From assembly GCF_001563265.1 (NCBI RefSeq), contig NZ_CP005083.1, positions 2,979,001-3,043,000 on the forward strand: a stretch of 64,000 nucleotides of DNA, read 5' to 3'. Shown piece after piece: positions 47,809 to 56,652 of the stretch. The translations under genes were made by a program, and so were the position numbers. Position 1 is the first letter of the stretch. Each line of letters starts with the position of its first letter. The notes below the pieces were generated by a model. The model was not told the DNA's origin and ran no database searches. It saw nothing but the letters and a program-made list of their open reading frames with translations. The DNA comes from Sphingobium sp. TKS (GTDB lineage: Bacteria; Pseudomonadota; Alphaproteobacteria; Sphingomonadales; Sphingomonadaceae).

Positions 47809-48903
47809 ATGAAAATCGCCCAGATTGCCCCACTTGCCGAAAGCGTGCCGCCGCGCCTGTATGGCGGCACCGAACGTATCGTATCCTATCTGACCGAAGA
47901 ACTGGTGCGCCAGGGCCATGAGGTGACGCTGTTCGCCAGCGGCGATTCGGTAACGAGGGCGGAACTGGTCCCGGTGACGGAGATGGCGCTGCGGCTGAAC
48001 CCCGAGGTACGCGATCCCATTCCCTATCATATGATGTTGCTGGACGCGGTGCGCCGCCGGGCGGACGAATTCGATGCGCTGCATTTCCACATCGACCTCA
48101 TCCACATGCCGCTGGTGCAGGATTTCATCGGTCGCTGCGTGACGACACTGCATGGGCGGCTGGACCTGCCCGACCTGCCCGCTTTCTACCGCGCCTTTCC
48201 CGATCATAGCATGGTGTCGATCTCCGACCATCAGCGTCTGCCCATGCCGCCGGTCAACTGGGCAAGGACCATCCATCACGGCCTGCCGGCGGACCTGCTG
48301 CCGGCCCGAACGGGGGCAAGCGACGGCTATCTGGCTTTTCTGGGCCGCATTTCCCCCGAAAAGCGGCCCGACCGAGCGATCCACATCGCCGCACGGGCAG
48401 GGTTGCCGTTGCGCATCGCGGCAAAGATCGATGCGGTGGACCGGCTTTATTGGGAACAGGAAATCGCGCCGCTGGTCGAGCGCTACCCCAATATCCACTA
48501 TATCGGTGAGATCAATGAAGCGCAGAAGGCCGAGTTTCTGGGCCGGGCGAGCGCCCTGCTCTTTCCCATCGACTGGCCCGAACCCTTCGGGCTGGTGATG
48601 ATCGAGGCCATGGCCTGCGCCACGCCGGTCGTCGCCTTCCGCTGCGGCTCCGTGCCCGAGGTGATCGACCATGGCGTGTCGGGTTTCATCGTCGAGAGCG
48701 AGGATGAAGCCGTGGCCGCCGTCCAAAATCTGCACGCGCTGGACCGCGCGCGGGTGCGCGCCGCCTTTGACGCACGCTTCACGGCAGAGCGGATGGCCGC
48801 CGATTACGTCCAGCTTTATCATGACCTGCCCGGCGCGCGGACAGAGGCCGCCATGCTGCGCCGATTGCGCGGAGAAGGCGCGGAACTTCAGATCGTGGGA
48901 TGA
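47809..48903 (+). CDS. GT4 family glycosyltransferase
   Basis: Protein of 364 residues with the GT-B fold. The N-terminal domain has 'PRLYGGTERIVSYLTEELVRQGH' (acceptor domain, Gly-rich loop). The C-terminal domain has 'FLGRISPEKRPDRAIHIAA' and the E-x7-E motif 'EPFGLVMIEAMACATPVVA'. It transfers sugar from a nucleotide donor; the product is unknown. The partner gene 31 bases downstream encodes an amylo-alpha-1,6-glucosidase-like protein, which suggests an alpha-glucan role. 'aaagga' precedes the ATG. Confidence 0.88.
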   Translation: MKIAQIAPLAESVPPRLYGGTERIVSYLTEELVRQGHEVTLFASGDSVTRAELVPVTEMALRLNPEVRDPIPYHMMLLDAVRRRADEFDALHFHIDLIHMPLVQDFIGRCVTTLHGRLDLPDLPAFYRAFPDHSMVSISDHQRLPMPPVNWARTIHHGLPADLLPARTGASDGYLAFLGRISPEKRPDRAIHIAARAGLPLRIAAKIDAVDRLYWEQEIAPLVERYPNIHYIGEINEAQKAEFLGRASALLFPIDWPEPFGLVMIEAMACATPVVAFRCGSVPEVIDHGVSGFIVESEDEAVAAVQNLHALDRARVRAAFDARFTAERMAADYVQLYHDLPGARTEAAMLRRLRGEGAELQIVG

Positions 48904-48934
48904 GCGATTTTCGAAACGATCACAGGAGAGTGGC

Positions 48935-51169
48935 ATGACGGCAAGCCAGTTGCAGCCGGAAAACCCAGGCCCGTCAGTCCAGAACATCAATCCCGGACAG
49001 GCTCTGTCGCAGGCGCAGACCCAGTTCTTCATTCCGGCCACGGCGTCGCTGCATGAACGCCGCCCCCGGACGCTGAAACATGGGGACAGCTTCGCCGTCT
49101 TCGACCATAGCGGCGATGCGATCGCTGGGCCGGGCAGTCCGGAGGGACTGTATCACCGCGACACGCGGCATTTGTCGCATCTCTACCTCACCATCAACGA
49201 CACGCGGCCGATCCTGCTGAGTTCCGGGCTTCGCGACGACAATGCGATGCTGACATGCGACCTCACCAATCCCGACTTCACCGGGGGGGACGACCGGGTG
49301 ACGGTGGAGCATGACCTTATCCACCTGCGCCGCACCCGCTTCCTGTGGGAAGGGGCGGTGCATGAGCGCATCACCATCCGCAATTTCGACACCGAAATCC
49401 GCACGGTCGAGGTGAATATCGGCTTTGCCGCCGATTTCGCGGACCTCTTCGAGATACGGGGCATGACGCGGCTGCGGCGGGGCACGCTGCGGGAGCCGGT
49501 GATCGGCGCGGACGCCGTGCTGCTGGGCTATGACGGGCGGGACGACAAGCGGCGCGAGACGCTGCTGCGCTTCGACCCGGTCCCCCAGACATTGACCGAG
49601 AGCCAGGCCCGGTTCCAGGTGACGGTGCCGCCGGACGAGCGGCGCACCATCTATCTCAATATCTGCTGCCAGCCCAAGGAGCAGCCCGTCGGGGATCTTT
49701 CCAAATATTTCCTCAAGACCCTGCGGGAATCGATGCAGGCGCTCAAGCAGGCGCGATCGCGCGGCGCGACGCTGTGCTCCTCCAACCAGCTTTTCAACGA
49801 AGTCGCCCGGCGGTCCGTGGCCGACATCTCCATGTTGTCGACCGACACCGAATATGGCCCCTACCCCTATGCGGGCATACCCTGGTTCAGCACGGTGTTC
49901 GGGCGCGACGCGATCATCACCGCATTGGAGACCTTATGGATGGACCCGGCGATCAGCCGGGGCGTGCTGGGCTATCTCGCCGCGCATCAGGCGACCGCGT
50001 TCGACGCCACCGCCGATGCCGAACCGGGCAAGATCCTGCACGAAGTGCGTCATGGCGAGATGGCCGAACTGGGCGAAGTGCCCTTCCGACATTATTATGG
50101 CAGCATCGATTCCACGCCCTTGTTCGTGATGCTGGCAGGCGCCTATCTGGAGCGGACCGGGGACAGCGCGTTCATCGCCTCCATCCTGCCGAATATCGAA
50201 GCCGCGCTGGCCTGGATCGACCAGCATGGCGACCGCGACGGCGACGGCTTCGTTGAATATGGGCGCTTCACCGATCAGGGACTGGTCAATCAGGGTTGGA
50301 AGGACAGCCATGATTCCATCTTCCACGCCGACGGCAGCATCGCGCGCGGGCCGATCGCGCTGGCGGAGGTGCAGGCCTATGTCTACGGCGCCTGGCGGGC
50401 GGCCGAGGCGATCTTCATCATGCTGGACGATCCGGACAAGGCGCTGAACTATCGCACGCGGGCGGAGGATCTGCGGGAGCGGTTCGACGCCGCCTTTTTC
50501 GATGCCGGGATCGGCACCTATGTGCTGGCGCTCGACGGCGAGAAACGGCCCTGCCGCGTGCGCTCCTCCAATGCGGGCCATGTGCTGTTCACCGGGCTGG
50601 CCAAGGAAGAGCGGGCGGAGATGGTAGTCCATACGCTGATGGCGCCCGCCTCCTTTTCGGGATGGGGCGTCCGAACCATCGCCTCGACCGAGGCGCGCTA
50701 CAATCCGATGAGCTATCATAACGGCTCGATCTGGCCGCATGACAATGCGCTGATCGCGGCGGGCTTTTCGCGCTACGGCTACCCGGCGCAGGCGGCGAAG
50801 ATCTTCGAAGGGCTGTTCGCGGCGGCAACCTATGTCGACCTGATGCGCCTGCCCGAACTGTTCTGCGGCTTCCCCCGGCGACGGGCGCAGGGACCGACCT
50901 TCTACCCGGTCGCTTGCAGCCCGCAGGCCTGGTCGGCAGCGGCGCCCCTGTCGCTGATCCAGTCGAGCCTGGGCCTCGGCTTCGATGTCGGCGCCGCGGA
51001 GATATTGTTGCGCGAGCCCACTTTGCCCCGCTTCATCGATGAACTCACGCTCTACGGGCTGCGCGTGGGGGACGCGGCCGTCGACATCGCTTTCGACCGG
51101 ATGGGCGACAAGGTGGTGGTGAAGCCGCTCGATCGAAAGGGCCAGGCGCGCGTCGTGACCATTGCCTGA
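48935..51169 (+). CDS. amylo-alpha-1,6-glucosidase-like glycogen debranching protein
   Basis: Protein of 744 residues. The N-terminal domain (about 30-260; 'LKHGDSFAVFDHSGDA', 'GLYHRDTRHLSHLYL') is the bacterial debranching N-domain. The (alpha/alpha)6 catalytic part follows ('YPYAGIPWFSTVFGRDAIITAL', 'DQGLVNQGWKDSHDSIFHADG', 'PMSYHNGSIWPHDNALIAAGF'). The acidic residues in 'GRDAI' and 'GWKDSHD' are likely catalytic or binding. It may trim alpha-1,6 branches or a related glucoside. No signal peptide is seen. A good 'aggagag' site precedes the ATG. Confidence 0.88.
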   Translation: MTASQLQPENPGPSVQNINPGQALSQAQTQFFIPATASLHERRPRTLKHGDSFAVFDHSGDAIAGPGSPEGLYHRDTRHLSHLYLTINDTRPILLSSGLRDDNAMLTCDLTNPDFTGGDDRVTVEHDLIHLRRTRFLWEGAVHERITIRNFDTEIRTVEVNIGFAADFADLFEIRGMTRLRRGTLREPVIGADAVLLGYDGRDDKRRETLLRFDPVPQTLTESQARFQVTVPPDERRTIYLNICCQPKEQPVGDLSKYFLKTLRESMQALKQARSRGATLCSSNQLFNEVARRSVADISMLSTDTEYGPYPYAGIPWFSTVFGRDAIITALETLWMDPAISRGVLGYLAAHQATAFDATADAEPGKILHEVRHGEMAELGEVPFRHYYGSIDSTPLFVMLAGAYLERTGDSAFIASILPNIEAALAWIDQHGDRDGDGFVEYGRFTDQGLVNQGWKDSHDSIFHADGSIARGPIALAEVQAYVYGAWRAAEAIFIMLDDPDKALNYRTRAEDLRERFDAAFFDAGIGTYVLALDGEKRPCRVRSSNAGHVLFTGLAKEERAEMVVHTLMAPASFSGWGVRTIASTEARYNPMSYHNGSIWPHDNALIAAGFSRYGYPAQAAKIFEGLFAAATYVDLMRLPELFCGFPRRRAQGPTFYPVACSPQAWSAAAPLSLIQSSLGLGFDVGAAEILLREPTLPRFIDELTLYGLRVGDAAVDIAFDRMGDKVVVKPLDRKGQARVVTIA

Positions 51170-51240
51170 CAAATGGCGCTTGGCATTGCCGGAAATAGGC
51201 TTACATCCCCAGCCATTGGGCTGAAAGGATGGAAAAAGGC

Positions 51241-51990
51241 ATGGCAGGAACGGCGCTGATCACCGGAGCAACCGCGGGCATCGGCGCCGCATCGGCACGA
51301 CGGTTCGTGGCGGCGGGCTGGAAGGTGGTGATCACCGGACGCCGCGCCGAACGGCTGGACGCGCTGGTGGCGGAACTGGGCGCGGACAAGGTTCACGCGA
51401 TCAGCTTCGACATGCGCGACGAATCCGCCATCGACGCGGCGCTGGCTACCCTGCCCGCCGATTTTGCCGATGTCGACCTGCTGATCAACAATGCGGGGCT
51501 GGCGCTGGGCACCGCGCCCGCGCAGCAGGCCGATCTGGGTCAATGGCGCCAGATGATCGACACCAACATCACCGGGCTGGTCACGATCACTCACAAGCTG
51601 CTGCCGCGCCTGATCGAGCGCAAGGGCGCGATCATCAACATCAGTTCGGTCGCGGCGACCTACCCCTATGCGGGCGGCAATGCCTATGGCGGGACCAAGG
51701 CGTTCGTCAGCCAGTTCTCGCTGGGCCTGCGATCGGACCTGCACGGCACCGGCGTCCGCGTGACATCGATCGAACCGGGCATGGTCGAAACCGAATTCAC
51801 CCTGGTCCGCACGGGCAGCCAGACGGCGTCCGACGCGCTTTATAGCACCGCCAATCCGATGACGGCGGACGATATAGCGGAAACCCTGTTCTGGGTCGCC
51901 ACCCAGCCGGCCCATCTCAACTTCAATCGGATCGAATTGATGCCGGTCAGCCAGTCCTTCGCCGGATTCCAGGTCGCGCGCGAAGGTTAG
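51241..51990 (+). CDS. YdfG-like short-chain dehydrogenase
   Basis: Protein of 249 residues. The NADP-binding motif is 'LITGATAGIGAASARRF', followed by 'LLINNAGLALG'; catalytic Ser, Tyr and Lys are in 'INISSVAATYPYAGGNAYGGTK'-type stretch (Tyr-x3-Lys). 'RVTSIEPGMVETEF' is typical of the YdfG/serine-dehydrogenase subfamily, which acts on L-allo-threonine, serine or malonic semialdehyde. The ATG at 51241 gives a length like YdfG; the ATG four codons earlier has its purine run too close. Confidence 0.9.
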   Translation: MAGTALITGATAGIGAASARRFVAAGWKVVITGRRAERLDALVAELGADKVHAISFDMRDESAIDAALATLPADFADVDLLINNAGLALGTAPAQQADLGQWRQMIDTNITGLVTITHKLLPRLIERKGAIINISSVAATYPYAGGNAYGGTKAFVSQFSLGLRSDLHGTGVRVTSIEPGMVETEFTLVRTGSQTASDALYSTANPMTADDIAETLFWVATQPAHLNFNRIELMPVSQSFAGFQVAREG

Positions 51991-52013
51991 GAATGAAATT
52001 CCGGCCTCCCGCC

Positions 52014-52050
52014 CATCCGTCATGCTGAACCTGTTTCAGCATGACGGATG
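52014..52050. repeat. perfect 16-bp inverted repeat after the SDR gene
   Basis: Arms 52014-52029 (catccgtcatgctgaa) and 52035-52050 (ttcagcatgacggatg) are perfect, loop cctgt. It is 24 bases past the SDR stop. Without a T run it resembles the 'gtcatgctgaa' dispersed intergenic palindrome of sphingomonads. It may serve as a 3' end element. Confidence 0.7.
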
Positions 52051-52095
52051 AGGATGGCCTGCCCGATCACTCAACTGCCGCTGTTCACCGCCCAA

Positions 52096-52117
52096 TTGTG
52101 ACACCATCGTCACGAAA
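52096..52117 (+). promoter_or_regulatory. possible Pho-box-like operator before the TonB receptor
   Basis: The sequence ttgtgacacca followed by tcgtcacgaaa forms two 11-base units that loosely fit the PhoB consensus (CTGTCAT plus AT-rich four bases). The same bases also contain a gtgac/gtcac palindrome with a six-base centre. It lies about 96 bases upstream of the receptor start. The match is imperfect, so this is a tentative call. Confidence 0.3.
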
Positions 52118-52212
52118 TTGTCTCTCCTCGGTCAAGCACCGCACATCGCAGTGCAATATTGAACGGCTAGGGCGCCCCCCAATCCACGATTGCGGAAAAA
52201 GGGGAAGTCCAC

Positions 52213-54534
52213 ATGCGTATCGCCACCATCCTGCTGATGGCCTCCACGGCCATGGCCGCCATGCCAGCCTTCGCGCAGGAACCTGCGCCCGCCCCATCTT
52301 CCACCGATGCCGCCGCCGAAGGCGCGAACATCATCGTCTTTGGCCGGGGCGAAACCCGCCAGGTACAGGAGATCAAGGCGCAGGACATCGTCACCCTGAC
52401 GCCCGGCACCAATGCGCTGAAAGCCATCGAAAAGCTGCCCAGCGTCAATTTCCAGTCGGCCGACCCGTTCGGCAATTATGAATGGTCGCAGCGCGTCACC
52501 ATCCGCAGCTTCAACCAGAACCAGCTCGGCTTCACCTTCGACGGCATTCCGCTTGGCGACATGAGCTATGGCAATCATAACGGCCTGCACATCACCCGCG
52601 CGATCAGTTCGGAAAATATCGGCAGCGTGCGCGTGTCGCAGGGCGCCGGTTCCATCGGCACCCAGGCGACCAACGCGCTGGGCGGCACGGTGGAAAGCTT
52701 CTCCGCCGACCCCGCCGATTATCTGAGCGGCGGCGCGCTTTCGGGTCAGGGCAACCTCACCTATGGCAGCGACGAGACTTGGCGCGCCTTCGCCCGTCTG
52801 GCTCTGGGCAGCCGGGACGGCATTCGGGGCTATGTCTCCTACGGCTATGGCTCGACCGATAAATATAAGGGGCAAGGCACACAGGACCAGCATATGGGCA
52901 ATGCCAAGGTCGTGATCCCCGTCGGTGACGTGACGGTCGACGGCTGGCTCAGCTATTCCGACCGGCGCGAGCAGGATTATCAGGACATGTCGATGTCGAT
53001 GATCCAGCGGCTGGGCTGGAACTGGGACAATACATATCCCGACTATGCCCGCGCCATCGACTATGCCAGCCGCCTCAACGACGTCGATCGGATCAGCAAC
53101 AGCGGCGGGTCGCCCTTCCCCGACGGGCGCTACGACTATAGCGGCGCGCTGGTTGCCGGAGGTCAGGTCTATCCCGGCAATGTCACCAGCGCCGACGACG
53201 CCTATTATGACGCGTCGGGCCTGCGCAAGGACTGGCTGGGCGCGATCGGCGTCTCCGCGCCGCTGGGCGAGCATGCCAGCTTGAAGCTGAAGGGCTATTA
53301 TCACAACAACAAGGGCATGGGCCTGTGGGCGACGCCCTATACCCCCAGCCCCAATGGCGTGCCGATGTCTGTGCGCACCACCGAATATCAGATGGACCGG
53401 ATCGGCGTGTTCGGCAGCGTCGACTTCGCGCTGGGCATCCAGAATTTCACGGTCGGCGGCTGGTATGAGAATAACAAGTTCAACCAGGCCCGCCGCTTCT
53501 ACGCCTTCGCCAGCCGGACCGAGCCGGGCCTGAGCTTCCGCGACTATCCGAAGAATCCCTTCGCGACCCAGTGGGAGTTCGATTTCACCACCGACACGAT
53601 CCAATATCATGTCCAGGACCAGATCGATTTCGGCATGGTGAAGATCAACCTGGGCTGGAAGGGTTTCAAGGTCACGAACGAGGCCGACGCCGTGGTCCAA
53701 GCGACCTTCCCGCAGGGCCGCATCAAGGCGGAGGACTGGTTCCAGCCTCATGCCGGTTTCGCGGTCGAACTCTCCCCGGAGGCGGAAGTCTTCGGCGGCT
53801 TCACCCAGGCGACCCGCGCCTTTGCCAGCGCCACGACGACCGGTCCCTTCTCGACCAACCAGAAGGGTTTCGACGCGATCAAGGACAATCTGAAGCCGGA
53901 AGAGTCGGACACCTATGAACTGGGCCTGCGCTACAACACGCCGATTTTCAACGGCGTGGTCGGCGCTTATCTGGTCAACTTCCGCAACCGCCTGCTCGCG
54001 GTGCAGGTCGGCAGCCCGATCCAGGGCTTTGCCTCCGCGCTCCAGAATGTCGGCAATGTCCGCGCTGTCGGCGTCGAGGCGGCGGGCGACCTGAAGCTGG
54101 GCGGCGGCTTCGGTCTTTACGCCTCCTACAGCTATACGGACGCCACCTATCGCGACGATGTGGTGAACGGCGACGGCACGCTGGTCGCGGCGATCAAGGG
54201 CAAGACCGTGGTGGACAGCCCCAAACATATCGCCCGGGGCGAGATCAACTATGAGCATGAGGGCGCCTATGGCCGGATCGGCGTCAATTACATGTCGCGG
54301 CGCTATTACAGCTATACCAATGATGCCTCAGTGCCGGGCCGGGTGATCGTGGACGCGACCGTCGGTTATCATTTCAGCCCGCATCTGGAATTGCAGCTCA
54401 ACGCCACCAACCTGCTCGACAAGCGCTATGTCGGCACCATCGGGTCGGGCGGCTTCGGCAATAGCGGCGACGCGCAGACCCTGCTGGTCGGCGCCCCGGC
54501 GCAGTTCTTCGCCACCCTCAAGGCGGGGTTCTGA
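52213..54534 (+). CDS. TonB-dependent receptor (phosphoester operon)
   Basis: Outer-membrane receptor of 773 residues. Signal peptide 'MAAMPAFAQ' is followed by a TonB-box-like 'ANIIVFGRGET' and a plug domain ('LPSVNFQSADPFGNYEWSQRV', 'VRVSQGAGSIGTQATNALGG'). The beta-barrel ends in Phe ('FFATLKAGF'). It imports a substrate with TonB energy. The next gene, four bases on, is an exported phosphodiesterase, followed by a two-component pair, so a phosphorylated compound is the likely cargo. Ribosome site 'aagggga' lies upstream. Confidence 0.93.
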   Translation: MRIATILLMASTAMAAMPAFAQEPAPAPSSTDAAAEGANIIVFGRGETRQVQEIKAQDIVTLTPGTNALKAIEKLPSVNFQSADPFGNYEWSQRVTIRSFNQNQLGFTFDGIPLGDMSYGNHNGLHITRAISSENIGSVRVSQGAGSIGTQATNALGGTVESFSADPADYLSGGALSGQGNLTYGSDETWRAFARLALGSRDGIRGYVSYGYGSTDKYKGQGTQDQHMGNAKVVIPVGDVTVDGWLSYSDRREQDYQDMSMSMIQRLGWNWDNTYPDYARAIDYASRLNDVDRISNSGGSPFPDGRYDYSGALVAGGQVYPGNVTSADDAYYDASGLRKDWLGAIGVSAPLGEHASLKLKGYYHNNKGMGLWATPYTPSPNGVPMSVRTTEYQMDRIGVFGSVDFALGIQNFTVGGWYENNKFNQARRFYAFASRTEPGLSFRDYPKNPFATQWEFDFTTDTIQYHVQDQIDFGMVKINLGWKGFKVTNEADAVVQATFPQGRIKAEDWFQPHAGFAVELSPEAEVFGGFTQATRAFASATTTGPFSTNQKGFDAIKDNLKPEESDTYELGLRYNTPIFNGVVGAYLVNFRNRLLAVQVGSPIQGFASALQNVGNVRAVGVEAAGDLKLGGGFGLYASYSYTDATYRDDVVNGDGTLVAAIKGKTVVDSPKHIARGEINYEHEGAYGRIGVNYMSRRYYSYTNDASVPGRVIVDATVGYHFSPHLELQLNATNLLDKRYVGTIGSGGFGNSGDAQTLLVGAPAQFFATLKAGF

Positions 54535-54538
54535 GCCG

Positions 54539-55999
54539 ATGACCAAGGCCGCGCTGCTTATGATCGCCCTCGCCGCCCTTCCCGGCGCGGCGCTGGCGAA
54601 CCCGGTCCTGCTGATCTCCATCGACGGGCTGCGGCCCGGCGACGTGCTGGAAGCGGACAAGCGCGGCCTTGCCATTCCCAATCTGCGCCGCTTCGTCAAG
54701 GAAGGCGCATCGGCATCGGGGGTGACGGGGGTGCTGCCCACCCTCACCTATCCCAGCCATACGACGCTGATCACCGGCGTTGCGCCCGCCCGGCATGGCA
54801 TCACCGCCAATAACAGCTTCGATCCCATGCAGATCAATCAGGGCGGCTGGACCTGGTATGCCTCCGACATACAGGTGCCGACCTTGTGGGAAGCGGCGAC
54901 GAAGGCGGGTCTCACCACCGGCAACGTCCATTGGCCGGTCAGCGTCGCGGCAAAGGGCGTGACCTGGAACCTGCCGCAGATCTGGCGCACCGGCCATGCG
55001 GACGACGCGAAGCTGCTCGACGCGCTGTCGACGCCCGGCCTGAGAGCGGAACTGGAAAGGGCGACCGGCGCATCCTATGCCATGGGGATCGACGAAAGCC
55101 TGCCCGGCGACGAAAATCGGGGCCGCTTCGCCACCGCCCTGATCGAAAACCACAAGCCCGATTTCCTGACCGTCTATCTGACCGCGCTCGACCATGAGCA
55201 GCATGCGAAGGGACCGGGCACGCCGGATGCAAAGGCCGTGCTGGAGAAGATCGACGGGATCGTCGGCCAGCTCATCGCCACGGAACGCAGGGCGCATCCC
55301 GACGCGGCCATCGCGCTGGTCAGCGACCATGGGTTCCAGGCGACGCACAGCGCCGTCAACCTGTTCCGTCCCTTCATCGATGAAAAGCTGATCACGCTCG
55401 ACAAGGACGGCAAGGTCGCCTCCTGGCTGGCCATGCCCTGGATTTCCGGCGGATCGGCGGCGATCATGCTCGCCCAGCCGAAGGATCAGGCTCTGACCGC
55501 GCGGGTCAGGGCGCTGCTCGACAGGCTGGCGGCCGATCCCGCTCATGGCATCGCGCGGATCGCGGATCGCGGGCAGATCGCGCAAATGGGCGGCAATCCG
55601 CAGGCAGCCTTCTATGTCGATCTCCAGCCCGGCTTCGTGACCGACATTTTTCGCGGACCGGGCGCGCCGCTCGTGGCGCCTGCCCCGGTCAAGGGCATGC
55701 ATGGCTATTTTCCGGGACCGGCCAATTTGCAGTCGACCTTTCTCCTGATGGGCAAGGACATTCCCGCGGGCAAGACGCTGGGCCAGATCGACATGCGCGC
55801 CATTGCCCCCACCTTGGCCCGGATCATGGGGGCAAGCCTGCCGGACGCCGGGAAGCCGCCCATCGACTTGCGGCCTCGATCGGTCCGGCCCCGCATTTCA
55901 TTGGCATTGCAGGACGGGAATGCTAAGGCCGATCGGCAGGGGACAATCTCATCATTGGAATGGATAAGTGGCCCTGCATCTGCTGATCGTCGAGGATGA
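54539..55999 (+). CDS. exported nucleotide pyrophosphatase/phosphodiesterase (NPP)
   Basis: Exported enzyme of 486 residues with signal peptide 'ALAALPGAALAN'. The metal Asp29 is in 'LLISIDGLRPGD'. The threonine nucleophile is Thr70 in 'LPTLTYPSHTTLITG', and the remaining metal ligands are in 'TALDHEQHAKGP', 'LVSDHGFQATH' and the C-terminal 'GMHGYFPG'. Members split phosphodiesters or pyrophosphates such as nucleotides. It begins four bases after the TonB receptor stop. Its end overlaps the response regulator start by 32 bases. Confidence 0.93.
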   Translation: MTKAALLMIALAALPGAALANPVLLISIDGLRPGDVLEADKRGLAIPNLRRFVKEGASASGVTGVLPTLTYPSHTTLITGVAPARHGITANNSFDPMQINQGGWTWYASDIQVPTLWEAATKAGLTTGNVHWPVSVAAKGVTWNLPQIWRTGHADDAKLLDALSTPGLRAELERATGASYAMGIDESLPGDENRGRFATALIENHKPDFLTVYLTALDHEQHAKGPGTPDAKAVLEKIDGIVGQLIATERRAHPDAAIALVSDHGFQATHSAVNLFRPFIDEKLITLDKDGKVASWLAMPWISGGSAAIMLAQPKDQALTARVRALLDRLAADPAHGIARIADRGQIAQMGGNPQAAFYVDLQPGFVTDIFRGPGAPLVAPAPVKGMHGYFPGPANLQSTFLLMGKDIPAGKTLGQIDMRAIAPTLARIMGASLPDAGKPPIDLRPRSVRPRISLALQDGNAKADRQGTISSLEWISGPASADRRG

Positions 56000-56651
56000 C
56001 GAACCTCTCGCCCTGCAACTTGCCGAACAGCTTCGCCTGATTGGGCATAGCAGCAGCATCGTGCAGGATGGCCGGCGCGCCATCGAAGCGGTGGCGGGCA
56101 CCCAATTCGATGCGATCATCCTGGATCGCATCCTGCCCGGCATGGACGGCATCGCCGTGCTGCGCAGCCTGCGCGACAATAATATCCTGACCCCCGTGAT
56201 CATGATGACCGCATTGGGCCAGTCCCGGCAGAAGATCGAAGGGCTGGACAGCGGCGCCGACGATTATGTGGTGAAGCCGGTCGATCCGGCCGAACTCAAC
56301 GCCCGGCTCCAGGCGCTGGTCCGGGCGCGCGGCTGGGTGGAGCACGGATCGGACGAAACGCTGCGCGCAGGCGACCTGCTCGTCAGCCCGACAAAGCATT
56401 GCGCCTGGCGCAACGGCAAGGTGCTCAACCTCCAGAAGATCGAATTCAAGCTGCTGACCGAACTGGTGCGCAATGCCGACAGCACGGTCACGCGCGCCAT
56501 GTTGCTGGAGCGCGTATGGAATTATGATTTCGAACCGGCGACCAACATCGTAGAGGCCTATATCCGCAGGTTACGGATCAAGCTCACCGAATTTGGCGAC
56601 GATGATCCCATCAGGACCATTCGCGGCGTCGGCTATATGTTGAGGGGATGA
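55968..56651 (+). CDS. OmpR-family response regulator (QseB/PhoP-like)
   Basis: Protein of 227 residues with intact receiver (Glu9, Asp10, Asp53 in 'ILDRILPGMDG', Thr in 'MMTALG', Lys in 'VVKPVD') and C-terminal winged helix ending 'IRTIRGVGYML'. The start is GTG within the end of the phosphodiesterase gene, with 'ggaatgga' upstream; no ATG start can give the full receiver. It is translationally linked to the phosphodiesterase and to the kinase that follows, so it very likely controls this operon. Confidence 0.92.
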   Translation: MALHLLIVEDDEPLALQLAEQLRLIGHSSSIVQDGRRAIEAVAGTQFDAIILDRILPGMDGIAVLRSLRDNNILTPVIMMTALGQSRQKIEGLDSGADDYVVKPVDPAELNARLQALVRARGWVEHGSDETLRAGDLLVSPTKHCAWRNGKVLNLQKIEFKLLTELVRNADSTVTRAMLLERVWNYDFEPATNIVEAYIRRLRIKLTEFGDDDPIRTIRGVGYMLRG

Positions 56652-56652
56652 T

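Noticed and set aside
52132..54258. Long minus-strand open frame opposite the first TonB receptor
   Set aside because: It runs antisense through the receptor gene, is rich in Arg, Ala and Ile-Gly runs, and has no recognisable domain.
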